DNA from: Caenorhabditis remanei
Taxonomy: Eukaryota; Nematoda; Chromadorea; Rhabditida; Rhabditidae
NCBI RefSeq assembly: GCF_010183535.1
Contig: NC_071328.1
Span: 4,650,001 to 4,714,000, forward strand
Reading direction: 5' to 3'
DNA: 64,000 nucleotides
Below the pieces are notes generated by a model, which was not told where the DNA came from, made no database searches, and saw only the letters and a list, made by a program, of their open reading frames with translations. Below are positions 21,206-33,799 of the stretch, piece after piece. The stretch's first letter is position 1. Each line of letters starts with the position of its first letter. The translations under genes were made by a program, and so were the position numbers.

Positions 21206-24200
21206 CTCGAGCGTATTCATTGAAAGCTGATCGCTATAAGCTCCGCCCCTTAATACTACAAACTACAAACCCCTCACGTGTCAACTTCTACCCATTTTTC
21301 GAGTAGTTTTTGTCTACGTTACACTACTTAAAACTAATCTGAGAGCGCTTGAAACAGTCACTCTAATCCCCCCTCACTTCTTCCCTTTTGAAACAATCAT
21401 TCTTCGTTTCTCTCTTCAGAATTCTTCGTTTCTTCTTTCTTTTACACGTTGATTCTGTTTCCACATCAAACATTCCGAAACGAGTCTAAGCCCTTCCCTC
21501 CTCTCGTTTTTTTCTCTTTTTTCAAGTCATAATCTTGAAGACTTTTTTTTAGAAAACACCGAGAGAGCATGGTGGGCGTTTTTTGTTTTGTCTTCTTTTG
21601 TGGTTCCCCGTGGGGAATTGAATTTTGATTTTCGACTGAAAAAATATGTGGAAAAAGAGTAGGAAAAAGGGCATTTCAATTAGTTGTGGAGGGGCTTTAA
21701 ATAGAAAAGAAACATGGCTAATGGAATGAGAAAAGATCAGAACTCAATGGAATTATGGGGACAGAAGAAGAAGAAGATGGAAAAGAAGAAAAAGACAATT
21801 GATTTTTGATTTCTTAGGAAAAGAAGAAAGGTTCCGAAATTTGCATCAATTTGGGTTGAGCAGAGGTTTTTGGTGCAGAGGAATAGATTTGAGGCAAAAT
21901 TGGTTAAATTGGAGAGAGAGCGTCACTAGCTAGGGTGGTCCCATGTACCTGAATTTTTCATAGAACTAACCTAGGATTTTTTTTGAGACTTATGGTTTCT
22001 AGAAGGTTATGAATCACCGTACACGAGTATGATATCAAACTGCCGGTAACTCCCCAGAAAGAGCCTGTACAAAAAAGTCGTTCAGTAAAAAAAATTACCG
22101 TAAAAACTGTGTTACAACAGCATGCCGTTAAATTTCTCAACAGCCTTCTTGAGAAGTTTTTGGATTTTTTTGAGGCTCTTAAAAGTTCACTGAAAAACTG
22201 TTTATGATGCTCGTTTGATATTGTAAATGCTATTCTAATCACGCTGATTTTAATCAAAACCATGGAAAATGTGCAGGAAAATACTAGTGGTGATTTTCTG
22301 CCATCTAGAAGGGGACATTATAATACAGATTTTAAGGTAACATATTGAATATGCTGAATACGTTGACGAGCTTTCAAAGTGTATCAATTCTTGGTAAAAA
22401 CCATTCCTGCTTCTAATTTTCATATGCGATAGTTAGTAGGAGAAAGTTATTTAGTATTTATAAGATGCATTTGGGTTCTAATGAAACTGTCTAGGCTACC
22501 GTACCGAGCTTTCAAAATTAATATGATGTTAAACATATTGATAAATTTCTTATAACCATTTTAAAAACAATTTCAGTCTGAAATTGACAATGGTGATTTG
22601 ATTTTTCGCAATTTCATATAGCCATGTAGCAGTATTTGCAATCAAAGCTAACAAAAATGTTTTGGTAAAATTGTAGGGAACTAATTAGCAAAGAAGATGC
22701 GATTCTGAGAGCGGGACTTTCAAGAATCTGATTGGAATCTGATTGGCCAAAGCTTGCCCTGAATTCATTTAAAATTTTGAAGCTTTGAAATACTGTACTT
22801 CTGAGATTTTAGAAATCACAATTTCTTAAATGTCTAGAATCTAATCTTCTAGGTAGATAAAAAAAGAAAAACGCGTCAATGGCGCGCCAGCCGTTGTTTG
22901 AATAAAAGAGGGTGTGAAAAATGATTTCGGAAAGCTGGCAACTAAGGTGATGTCTCTGGAAAAAAAACTTCTGAAAATCTCGAATTCCATAGATTCTTAA
23001 ATTTCAGGATTCTGCTCTTCACAGTTTGTGAAAACTACAAAAACACGGCAACGGCACGCCAGATCACAGAAGCTCTCCTGGCTTCTTTGGAAAGTTGAGA
23101 ACGTTGAGGACATTAAGATTCTTACTAGTGTTTCAAAGTTCGTATACTAAACTATATCGGCCGAGATACAAGAATTTCGGTATGAAAATCTGTGGAATTT
23201 TCAGTAAAATGGGATTCAGATCTTTTTGAAACATAGAAATACGGATTTTCTTACGAATCTATAAGTCTTCCGGTCACTCTTTATCAAAATTGTTCTTTCA
23301 GAAAACAAAAGTTTCCTTCCTCCTCCAACTACTTTTTCACACATTTCAAGAACTCAAAAAATAACAAATTTCTAGAGACAAGGCGTTCCAAGAAGACGAA
23401 TAAACAGCACAGCACCCATCAAAATCAGAATCTTCTCTCGTCAATTTGATGACAAAAACGGGGAATACTTGTTTTGTCTTCTTTTTTTTCTTAAAATGAG
23501 GAGCCGGGGGAAGAATAAAAGAGAGAAAGAGGGACGGGGGTCCATCTGATGTTTCTGTCATCTAAAATGAGATGAGCTGTCGTCGAGCAACAAGAAAAAA
23601 GACGAAAAAAAAATGCTTTCTTCGCTTCGTTTTTGACAGAGAGGAGGGGCCTTCACAATTCAATTCAACTGGTCCGGGTTTCCGTTTTGTTGGCCGGAGA
23701 GGAGGCTTAGAAGAAGAAAACAGAAAGTGGGCGGAGTCAGGGATAGACGGAGAGGGGATGAAATGAAAAATGACAACAAACTAATACGGGTTTTGGGTGT
23801 TCGTTTCGTAGTTTTTGGGTCGACAAGGAAAAAAGAAGAAGATGTTGGGAAAAAGAGAACAACTTTTTGGAAGATTTGAGAGCAAGATATATAAGAGTGT
23901 TTGGTATGAAGAAGATTCATCATTTTATCGAAAAAAAGAAGGAGAAGATCTTGCACTTCGATTGGGAGGAGAAATGGAGGAGGGAGAAAGAATATGAGGA
24001 ATTATTCAGAATTGAGAATTCAGAATTGAGAATTGAGAATGAATAAATGGAGAGAGCAGTTTTATTAGTCATGGGAGGGTAACGGCCGGAATTAGATATT
24101 CCGAAATGTGGGAACGTTCAACAGGACCATGACACAATTTTACAGCTCTCCATGAAACAGGAATTCTGGATTTCTGTTTCGAATCTTGAGTCTGACCACT

Positions 24201-26275
24201 GCAGTGCTCCGCAGAGCAACATTTTCAGGGAATGAAAAGAATGTACAGAAAAAATTAACACCTTCCGAAGTTATAATACAGAAGGGAATCTGGACTAGAA
24301 GTCGCTCTAAGCAGATTTGAGCTCTGTTTCTGCAGATTAAGATTGTTCTGCCCGGGGACGAGATGTGGGTCACGTTGCGGAATTTTGATTTACGGCGGCT
24401 CTCTACCGTATTTTACACATAAAAAGGTTTAAAAGTACAGTAGTCGCAACGAGACCCGAACTTTGAGCGAGCGGTCAGCCACCGGCCCCCTAGTATAGGA
24501 AAAATTCTCTAGAAACAGGAATAATGAAAAACAAATGACAGTTTAGTCGATGATCTGCTGAATCCTAATTTCCTACTAGCTGAAGTTGGGAGCATTCAAA
24601 AATTGCTCACCGCCACAATAATCCAGGTTACAATATTTCATCTTGGATGTAATACATTTCAATGCATAAAACTACAATCAAGTACCTCGGTTCATGAGGA
24701 TAAATACTTAAAATCAGATTCAAAAGACAATAACTCCGTTTTTATAGTCCATGATGTTCGGCATCACTTTCTAATCATGTTCAAACCGGTGGGATTCTTT
24801 CAATACCGAATCTCATAAGGTCAGACTTTACGAATTCACATTGCAGCTGGGTTTCCTTTAAAAATATCAGTTTGGTGTTTGAGGATCAAGTCTTGAATAT
24901 GTTAACCCAAAGACAACAGATTTCGGTTAGTGAAGCTTGCCGATCTCAAGCCAAATTTTCTGCTCACAGACTTTGTGCACGGTCAGCGGTCGGAAAAACT
25001 GGCAGCTTAGAGTCACACATTTGACTCTGATTAGCACGGTATGATGACAGATTTCGAACTCCAACTCACAGAGATCGAAATATCCCTTATACCGTTAAAA
25101 GTATAATAATAGTGTCCTTTTATCAGAGGCGCTCCTGTAATAGAGGCGCACTATTGGGCCTGAAAAATAGAGGCGAATGCGCCTATGATACATTTATTCA
25201 CGGTAGCTCCATTCCGACAAGCTGGTATAGAACTTTCTGTTATTTCCGAAACGTTCATTACTTTTGAGAGATGTCGGTGAATCGAGAAAGTTCAATATCG
25301 ATATCTTTCCGGAATCTTTCCGCTGGAGGTTACTGTAGTAAGTGAAAAACTTCATAAAAAGAATTCCGAAGCTTCAACGTTTCCAGGAAAGGAGAAACCG
25401 TAAGATAACGCGTCAACGCCAATCTATGGTACTTTAGGAAAAAAGTGTCTGGCGCACCTAAGGTTTCTTGGTATTATACTTTTGGTTTAGAGTTCTAAAA
25501 TCCGGATTCTGAATTTCTCGGTTCGTAAAACTACAAAAACACGGCAACGGCACGCCAGCTCACCAAAGCTTGCCCGCTCCGGACTTTGATGTTCATCACA
25601 TCACATCGAGATCGTAAGGCTGGATAATTTCTGGATCTGCATGATCTGATCAGTTTTCACTTCTTTCAGCTCACTCACTGATCTCCCACCTTCTGGCTCT
25701 CTCACTCATCTCTTCTCATCATCGAACCACCCAGAAACTCACTGACACTTTGAAAAATAAGTCTTATCTTTCATCACTTGTCTCCCAACTTTCTTGTCTC
25801 AATGTTTCTTTGTTTCTCCTCTTTCCCGTGGGAATCCATCATTCAAAGCACAACAAAAGAGAGAATAAAACGACGAAATGAGAAACCAAACTACGTCTTT
25901 TTGTCTTTTTTTTTCGGATAAAATTTGATTTCTTTCTCCTCCCAATTCTCCTCGTGTATTACACAAAAATGTTTTATGATGGCAAATTATTTCGATTTCA
26001 GTCGTTTTCATTTTTAAGTTTCGTTCCGCTCGGTAATATGAGAATTTGGGGGGAAGAAAAAGAAAAGGGAAAAACAAGGAAAGGAACCATGTAATTTTGT
26101 GTGTGCAGATCGAGATTTATTATAGTGTTTTTTTGGGAGAAAAGAATGAGAAAGGGAGGAAATATGGGGAAGGAAGAAGGAGAAGAAGAAGAATCAAGAG
26201 GGATGGATAAATAAATGTTATATGACAATTTGATGGCCGAGATGGGGGGAAATGTTTTTGCAGATGGTGGAGAAG

Positions 26276-26785
26276 GGGTCTTGAATTCAGGGCTCGAGGG
26301 TTCGGAGGATTCATAATCTGAAGGATTCGAGATTTGGGATTCAAGATTCAGGATTCATGCTTCGAGGTTTTGGGTTCAGAATTTATGGCTTAGGATTCAG
26401 GATCTTGGATTTCAAGTCGCAGATAGAAGACTCTCGAATCCAGATTTCGGGATTCAGGATTCAGTCCTCAGGATTCAAGATTCAGGAATCGAAATTCCGG
26501 TTTCATGATTCTGCATTCATCGTTCATGAATTTCGAGATCGAAACTCAGAGTTTAGGTTTCAAGTTTTCAGATTCCTGATTCAGAGTGGAGATTTCAGTT
26601 TACAAGTTTCTGCATTCTGATGTTCAATTTTTAATTTCAGCCAGAAAATTGGAGACCCGAAATCTCGGTAATTCAAAAAATCCTACATTCAGACGTAACG
26701 ATTATCAGAAACCAAACATGAAAACGCGTCAAAGGCACGCCAGTCGGGGAAATTTGTAATGGAGGGTCGTTGACGCGTTTTCTCC
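26276..26785. repeat. GATTC satellite and hairpin
   Basis: Long irregular array of 'ggattcaagattcagg' variants to about 26600, then a hairpin with 'aaaacgcgtcaaaggcacgc' and 'cgttgacgcgttttc' at 26720-26782. Confidence 0.75.
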
Positions 26786-27221
26786 TAGTTGTTTTAGAAA
26801 ATCAGGATTAGGATGAGGAATAAGGACTCTAGATTTCTGAGTTTGCTGTAAATCTATTGAAAATTTCAACAAATCGCTTTTATGGCCTAGTAAAACAAAT
26901 TCTGAAAACCTAGTCCCTCAGATTTACACGAGGGACTAACTTTTCCAATTTCACCTTTTCTGAGCAATTTGATAAGAATTTGTATAGATATTTTAAGAAC
27001 ACCAAGACACATTTAATTTCGGAACCACCCCGGAAATAAGACGAGGAAGGAAATAGTTAAAAAGGAGGTTCATAAATAAGGAAAGAGGCGAATTTTCTTG
27101 CAGAGAAAGGCATCCGAAAATGGGGAAATGTGGGAGGAGAGGAGATGACATTTCACACTACAGCCACCACCCAATTTTTATTCGAATATGAAGGGGAGGA
27201 GACACGTGGAGATGGGAGTCA

Positions 27222-27510
27222 GAGTTTGGGATTCAGGATTATGGGTTCTAGACTCTGAGCTTTGGAATTAGGGTTTAGGATTCTGAGCTCTAAGTCCGGA
27301 CTCAAGATTCAAAGGTTTCAGTATTCAAGATTGTGAGTTTTGGAATGAAGACTTAAGATCCAGGAAATCAGGATTCTCGTTTTCGGATTCAAAATTTAAG
27401 AGTTTCTTGAGGACTGCTTAATTCAAAAACTTTAAAAACGCGCCTGATGTACGCCAGACTCCCTTTCTCGAAATTATCATGATCTGATGTACCGTTGACG
27501 CGTTTTGTTC
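27222..27510. repeat. GATTC satellite and hairpin
   Basis: Array of 'gggattcaggattatggg' variants, then a hairpin at 27434-27506 with arms 'aaaacgcgcctgatgtacgc' and 'gatgtaccgttgacgcgttt'. Confidence 0.7.
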
Positions 27511-27597
27511 CATTTTCTAATTCAAAAGTTTTTGGAGTTTATGGAATCACTGCTTTTCAAAAATTAAGTTTTTTTTTCAGAATTTACCATACTTGTC

Positions 27598-27905
27598 ACG
27601 GGCCGGGCCGGGCCGATTTCCAAATTTTCACCGGCCCGGCCCGGTCGGCCCGGCCCGGGTGAAGCGACTTTTTTTTTAAAAACATGTTTTTTTCAGCAGT
27701 AATTTTAGAAAAAGTGGTTTTTGGGCATTTTCTGCAAAAATTCGACTGAATTGACGATTTTTATTAGTTCTACAGTGAATTTAATAATAAAAAAGCACTT
27801 GAAAATTATTTTTGGGGTGCAAAAATTTTAAAAAAATTTCCACCCGGGCCGACCGGGCCGGGCCGGGCCGGCACAATTTTTCCTCGGCCCGGCCCTGGCC
27901 CGGCA
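27598..27905. mobile_element. GGGCC-rich foldback element
   Basis: Outer blocks of repeated GGGCCGGGCCG (27598-27612) and its complement (27885-27905), with second inverted blocks at about 27632-27665 and 27842-27873. The interior is AT-rich. The extreme GC arms in an AT-rich surround can fold into strong hairpins and G-rich structures. No ORF. Confidence 0.75.
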
Positions 27906-28794
27906 GCAGCCAGAATCTAGATTTTGGAATGTGGATTCAGGATACTACACTACCGATTCACGATCACCAACTCAAAATCCAAAAACCCGAAATTCCAAAT
28001 TCTCAAAAAACCTTCTTCTGACGTCCACCACCCTCCAGAAGACGTCGATATATGTTTTCGATTAGTAATAATTCATGAAGTGGAAGACAAAGTTCCCTCA
28101 TACTTTCTCATTTCAAACGAATCTCTATGACGAAAGAAACTAGAAAAAAGAGGACGAAGAAAGTACTGAATCATTCAACTGTTGTTTTTGGACAAAGAAA
28201 ATGTTTTGAAAGAATAGAAAGTGCAAAGTTTAACACAACTTTTGAGAGTCACAAAAACGTGGTGGCGGCGGAGGGAGTGGAACCTGTGGAACCAAAAATA
28301 GGAGCGCACCCACCTGCGCCACTCGCTCGATCTTCAGAATCAATGAAAAAGGTGTACAAAAGCTTGGACAAAGGATAAGTAAAGCTCCGAAGGCACGCCA
28401 GATTTCGTGACAATTTAGTAAAAAAAAAACAAAAAAGTTGCAATAATCGTGGAAACAAATGACAACATTGAAACATACAAAAAAGAAAAAAGAAGATGAT
28501 CAAAATGTATGAAAGAGATGAAAAAAGAAGAAGAAGAAGAAGACACAAAAAGAAAAGAAGCCGTCGTTTAAAAGTTTTTGGACACATTGGCCAGAGCCTC
28601 TTTTCTTTTTTTTCGGGTTTTCTGCTTTTGCTTCTTCTTTTTTGGGATGGAGCCCCCAATTGGCCGCCGCTGAGATTTTTGAAGAAGAAGAAGGAAGAAG
28701 AAAGAAGAAGAAGATTGAAGAAGTGTGGAGAAGATAACAAATAGAGGGAAAAGGTTGTGAGGGAAGGTTAATTCAATGAAGGAGGATACGGTAG

Positions 28795-29545
28795 GTTTCA
28801 GAATCCTGGATCCAGAATAGCGAAACTCAAATATAGAGCTCAGAATCTAGAACCCTGAATTCTGACCTCTGAAATTCAAATTAAGAATTGAGAATCGAGA
28901 ATCCAGTGACAGGATTCTTGGAGTCTTAATAGAAAAACCAGATTACAGAGTCCTGAATTCAGAATTTAGAAGTCAGAACCTAGATTCCTGAGGCGTTAGT
29001 TGTTCCAAAAAGAATTAGAAATCAGGGTTGATATTCATAAATCTAAAACTCGTGCATTCCTGAATATTTCAAAACTTTTCAGAAAACAATAAAGGAAAGC
29101 TGCGTCTACAACTACACGTCAGAACTCATGATCCAGTTTTCTTGTATCTGGCGTACCTTTGGCGCGTTTTTCTCGAGTTTTTCGTTTCTAGAGAGAAATC
29201 TAGAAAAGAGTGTTCTGATACTTTCCCGAATTCAGAATTCAGAACCCAGAAACCTGAATCTTGAATTCTGAATTCTGAATCTCGAGTTCTGAAATTCAGG
29301 AGTGAGGGTCCCGGCTCCGGAAGCTTGATTTCAGATACCAAAATCCGAAATTCACTTCTCTGACTTCAGAATCACAATTTTCAAAAATCTGAAATTCTGA
29401 ACTTCTGAACTTCCTAAATTCCTGATTTTCGGATTCCGAAAATTACAGAAAACAGTGAAATAGACAAAGATACGTTTCAAACTACACGCTAATCTCAGAA
29501 TATAATATTCCTGTTATCTGGCGCGTCTTTGACGCAGTTATTCTG
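28795..29545. repeat. GATTC satellite arrays with two hairpins
   Basis: Satellite at 28795-29010 and 29220-29420; hairpins at 29101-29172 (right arm 'tctggcgtacctttggcgcg') and 29469-29542 (right arm 'tctggcgcgtctttgacgca'). Confidence 0.7.
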
Positions 29546-31403
29546 CGATTTTTTAAAAATCTAAATACAAAAAAATGAAAAAGTCAACATTCTAAACTTC
29601 TGAAGTTCCAAATTCCACATTTGGTGGTTTTCAAAATTTTCGATTTAGTAGAAAGGAGTTCGGAATCCAAAATGAAAATGAAGAATCACCAAAAAAAGAA
29701 TCCAGAATTTACATTATTGGAACTTGAATCTTGAATCCTGAATTCAGACTACAAAATCGAAGAAATATGAAACGACTAATACCCGTTTGAACCATCCGAG
29801 AAAACAACTTAACATCTTATTTTGCCTCAGCTGCAAATCTTGATTCAAATGAAAAACATAGATTTGCAGAGAACTCCCTGTCCAAATAAATATCATTTCC
29901 TCCCCCCTCATTCATCTATAAATATCTCTTCGAATGACGTTTTTTTCTCTCAGAATCCGGAAGAGTATTCATTCTCAAAAAGAGCAAGATACCCTGAGGG
30001 CTCACTGATTATCAATTCGGTCTGATTAAGAACGCGGAACTTTTTTTTTCAATTCAACAAGCTTTTCAGAACATATCAACTTTTAGAAAAAAGAAGAAAA
30101 AGCTAAAACAAAGGAGCCGTTTTTTGACGAGAGAAGAAGTTTTGTTCGTGTCAATCTGTCAATAAACATCTCGGGAATGCATGAGGAAACGAAAAAAGGA
30201 AGGCGGAAGGAACAACCCACAGGGTGCGATTTCCATATTTTCGAGTTTTTCGAGGATAGACACAGACGTTTTTTTTCTTTATGGAAAGAAAGTTTTGAGT
30301 AAAACTCCAAAAATTCGGGTTGTATCGAAACTTTGTTTGGGGGCAAGCAGGTTGGCAAAAATTGAAAATTTCAGAAAGAGAGGTCAGGTGTATGTCTGAA
30401 AACAGGAGTCATGGGGATTCTGAGATTGGTTTTAAATCTTGAGAAGAAATTATGTATAGAGCTGGAAAATAGGGCTAGAATACATTTTGGGCTGGACTAA
30501 GCAAGGATGGAAGCTGAAGGCATGCTGATTCTGATTCTCTGATCTTTTTCAGTCTCAACTTATAGCACCATCAGGTTTTGAAATGACCGGTGTCTAAATA
30601 GGAAAGTTGACAAATGTCTGGCTCCAAAATGTCGTGGACCCTAAAAGCAAAAGCTACTGTGCGCTGAAATGAGCTATCCTCTTTGTCAAGCTATAAACCG
30701 CAAGTGTTGCTAGCACAAAATAGCTGTACACTACAAAAGTGAAGATCTATTAGGTGTTTTAAAAGTTTTCCCATCAGTTTTTAATCAAATGTTCATTGAT
30801 GAGAAAGAGTTTATCTTGCATTCAATCATAACAGTTTTGTCCTGCTTACGAGTTTTGCAATGATCGAAAAATCTGAAATCAGTTGGAGTCTGGAGAATAC
30901 GACGGATGGGGTGGAATTTCAACTCACTGAGCTTTATCATTTGATCCAAACAAAAACTAGGAATAGTGGTCATATCGAGATGCACTGTCAACCCTGGTCA
31001 AATTCGAGAAATACTTTTACTTGCTACCGTAACTATCGTACTGTGCCTCACATACATCATCTCTGTTCATTTCAAGTTTTAGGGAAATTCAAAAACAGAC
31101 TCTGAATATCCGAGTATTCAGCTTTCCAAACATAAAAGATTATTCCAAAAAATCTTAAAGTATGTGTAGTATATGACATTGTTTAAGACTTTTGTCGTTT
31201 TCATTGTGTCCCAATTTTGAATTTTCTGAATCTGTTAAAAAAAGAATAAATGAATGTGAAATTCTATTTTATAACAGGTTTAATTGTTTCAAAACAGTTG
31301 TAAGAAATAAAGAACAGAAAAATATCAAAGAAAAATTTTAGTCGCCTGCAAGATTTGAAAAAAAACTAAGTGTATAAATCAATCAATAATAATTTAAGCT
31401 TGA

Positions 31404-32667
31404 TTATCTATTTATGAATCCCATCCTCTTCATTTCCAACTCATTTTTCTCTAAAAAACATATCTCAATTCGATTGGTCAACAGGTATACTGTAGCGACA
31501 GCTCGATCAGTATCTCTGACGATGTACTCGGTGAAGAGGTCGATCCGTTTGAAGGGGCTGTTGGTTCTTCTCTCATGTTCTTGGCTGAAAATAATGATGA
31601 TTTGAAGACATTTCAATAAAGTAAAAAACTTACTCGAAATAAGGAATGAATACACGTCGGAGTGTCTTCAACCCTATCCCATTACTGATTCTCAATGGAT
31701 CCAGACAGACTTTCCGACGTAGAGAAATATCGACTCTCTTCAAATTTTGAGAACCTTTCCCTGCTTTCCATTCATTCAAGAAATCAATAATATCATGCTC
31801 CGAAAATTTGACATTTTCCAGAATCAGATACTCTCCTTGAAAATTGCTCCAGATTCCCGAGTTGAACTTTTTAGATTTTAACGGTTCCTTGCTCGAAAAA
31901 TCCTGTACTTCTAAATGTTTCAGTTCGGGAGCTGAAGGCAACCAGTCAATTAGTTTCTCCAATTCTATGGGGTCTGTTAGGTAAACCAAAGCTCGGGTTG
32001 GTTTAATATAAGTTGGAAGGAATGACTCATTCTTACAACTTCTGTAATGAGTGACTTCGTAGTCCAGATTCCTTCCAAATAGACACTGAATGTGCTCATA
32101 AACGAGTTTCATAGTTGATTCGTGAGAGTTCTTATCCAGAAAAATGATTGAATTGTAGGAACTTGTTGATGAGCTGTAAAGTACAAAAATGAAAAATAAC
32201 AAGTGTGGTTGGGTTTGAACCCCCGATCGAGGGTCGACCAGCTGATCACGGAGGCAAAAACGTAACCAACTGAGCTACGCAGCGCCACGACAAATGTGTG
32301 GTTAAGGCTGTGATGAACTATGGATTTTCTCCATTTGGAAACAATTTTCAAAAAAATTCGAAAAAAGAAACACTCACCAAGAAGTTATAACTACTCCCTT
32401 AACATAAATTGGACTCTCCTTGATATGTTTCGATCCAGATGGGTGTAATAAGACCAAAGGAAGCTCTTCGTTACTATTTGTAACCGCGAAAAACGAATTC
32501 TGTGCTCCTCTTTTTCGGAGACCAATTGATTTTACTCGTTTCCGAGAAAATGCTTCAATTGAAACTTTCATTCTTGATGATAAAAGTGAGAGAAGAAACA
32601 GATTATCCACATCCAGATGACTGAAGATTTCTTGTTTTACCAGGAATGGAAATTGCAAGAATTTCAT
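31404..32667 (-). CDS. F-box protein with FBA-type C-terminal domain
   Basis: Three exons: 32667-32378, 32173-31634 and 31584-31404. Phases 2/2 agree, giving 336 residues. Residues 3-45 form an F-box: FPFLVKQEIFSHLDVDNLFL followed by LSLLSSRMK, matching the nematode 'P-x-LVxxEIxxxL' form that binds Skp1-like proteins in SCF ubiquitin ligases. The rest resembles the F-box-associated domain of the large Caenorhabditis fbxb-type family: LKHLEVQDF, YLILENVKFSEHDIIDFLNE and a tail with SNGIGLKTLRRVFIPYF. This family is highly expanded and fast evolving, and substrates are mostly unknown. No adaptor-specific motif was seen. Intron 1 contains a tRNA-like fragment. The gene starts only 87 bp after the stop of a small membrane-protein ORF on the same strand. 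Confidence 0.88.
32204..32289 (-). repeat. tRNA-derived fragment in F-box intron 1
   Basis: The minus strand reads 'gtagctcagttggttacg' (box A) and 'gggggttcaaaccc' (box B) about 45 bases apart, but flanking sequences do not form an acceptor stem. A pseudo-tRNA or SINE end is more likely than an active gene. Confidence 0.5.
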
Positions 32668-32754
32668 TTTTATTAAAATTATTGAGTGAGGGAGAAAGGG
32701 GATGGAATAAGGATAATGGGGTCACCGAATGATGTATTGCTTGTTATGACTGGG

Positions 32755-32984
32755 CTATTTTGCGAGCAGCTGCAGTGACTTCTGGGAAGGTAATTGTAGT
32801 TTGAAGTTGGTCTGTGGGAAAAAAATTAGAAATGAGTTGAAGCACGAGCAATATTACTAACAAGAATCTTAACGTACTTCTTTTTCAAGTGGAACCAGAA
32901 CAAAACGGCTGAAATCGCTAGTAGAAGAAAACCCATGAGATCATTGATAAGAAGGGCGAATGATGATGATGATGAGCCACACAT
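32755..32984 (-). CDS. Small single-pass membrane protein (59 aa)
   Basis: Two exons, 32984-32862 and 32811-32755, with GTTAGT...CCACAG intron ends; phase 0. The protein starts MCGSSSSSFALL, has one strong hydrophobic helix at about residues 10-31 (LMGFLLLAISAVLFWF), then a basic stretch HLKKKY and a short tail, suggesting N-out/C-in insertion. A TATA-like box lies about 95 bp upstream. An alternative donor would give a different tail (DQLQTTITFPEV-type), so the C-terminus is uncertain. It is immediately upstream of the F-box gene, on the same strand, with 87 bp between stop and start. No family is recognised. Small ORFs are easy to over-call; a real gene is favoured by the promoter, splice sites and hydrophobic profile together. 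Confidence 0.5.
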
Positions 32985-33073
32985 TGATTGATAAATATGA
33001 AGGATATGAGATCAGATTTCAAGTGGAAAAAAGAAGACTTTCACTTTCTTTTCTTCGACAACTCGAATCGACT

Positions 33074-33087
33074 CTTTTTTTATATCA
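33074..33087 (-). promoter_or_regulatory. TATA-like box
   Basis: The minus strand reads GATATAAAAAAAGAG, about 95 bp before the ATG at 32984. It probably serves the small membrane-protein gene and possibly the downstream F-box gene. Confidence 0.4.
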
Positions 33088-33511
33088 TCGGATCATTTTC
33101 ATCGCGTTTCCTGAGAGAATTTTATGAAATTCTGAAACTCTTGAGACCGTATTGAATGTTGAACCTGTATGATGAAGAGAAGGTTTCATGACATATTCAT
33201 GACACAATTGTATCCATTTGCACTAATTAGAGAATAATGTATAAAGCAACAACTTGCAAAAGGTAACGTAAACTTTATATGAAAATCGTTCATTTTCAGA
33301 ACAAAAAAGGAAGTATGGAGACGTTTACAAATGAAGTTTTGGAAAAATATGCGAGATTTACAAATCAAAAATTCTGTGCGAAGAAAATCATCCAGTACAA
33401 AAGGCATATTGTGACAAGTTATGAATAAATAACCATGAGTGAACTAGGAGCCGTATAATGTTCTTTCTGATTTCAATATGGCAGAGTGTCCAGAAGTAAA
33501 ATTGATATTCT

Positions 33512-33799
33512 CTATTCGTTTTTTAAATGTTCAGATAAAAATTCTGCGTCTCTCATTATGATAAATTTGTTACCTACAGCATATATTACAACGACCAATT
33601 GAAATAAAAAAAACGATAGAGAGGCAAACTCCAAAAAATTCAGGTCAAACTCAGTGACCTGATCTGAACCATGAAGCATACTATTTCGCAAACTCCGGAC
33701 GTATGACACTGATGTAAATTGTGCCAGGTAGAATAATGACATGAAACCGAGACGGACTACATTCTGCAATGTGATAAAGATTGTTGAATAATTGCTCAT
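33512..33799 (-). CDS. Hypothetical two-helix membrane protein (95 aa)
   Basis: Single open frame from ATG at 33799 to a stop at 33512. Hydrophobic segments lie at about residues 5-27 (FITLQNVVRLGFMSLFYLAQ) and 55-75 (ASLSFFLFQLVVVIYAV), with a charged tail (RDAEFLSEHLKNE). No family is recognised. It may be the last exon of a longer gene whose upstream exons I could not place, or a fragment of one; 33811-34125 on the same strand is open but in a different register with no clear splice. Confidence 0.4.
   Translation of the reverse strand: MSNYSTIFITLQNVVRLGFMSLFYLAQFTSVSYVRSLRNSMLHGSDQVTEFDLNFLEFASLSFFLFQLVVVIYAVGNKFIIMRDAEFLSEHLKNE

Larger units (their letters stand above)
13435..31403. other. 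18-kb repeat-rich region without a supportable gene
   Basis: I looked for exon chains on both strands and found none: open stretches here lack matching splice phases, and many are simple-repeat translations. The 5' part is the upstream region of NCKX. The rest holds GATTC-type satellites, short 'cacgccag' hairpins, a palindromic element at 18.1-18.35 kb, tRNA-derived pieces at 19.7-20.3 kb and a GGGCC foldback at 27.6-27.9 kb. The stretches 14350-16000, 17230-18090, 18350-19030, 21210-22850, 23100-25400, 25600-26270 and 29550-31400 show nothing I can name beyond purine- or pyrimidine-rich runs. Confidence 0.55.

Noticed and set aside
21958..22263. 101-codon minus-strand ORF with a CCCNT word resembling the Ly6 signature
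   Set aside because: The cysteine word is isolated, no signal peptide or other cysteines at the right spacing, and the codons look like translated AT-rich repeat.
24420..24500. tRNA-like sequence on the minus strand
   Set aside because: Box-like words ('ggtggctgaccg', 'agttcgggtctc') are present but spacing and stems do not fit a tRNA.
28249..28744. 163-codon minus-strand ORF rich in Leu/Phe/Ser
   Set aside because: It is a translation of purine-rich 'gaagaaga' repeat DNA; composition explains the apparent hydrophobic protein.
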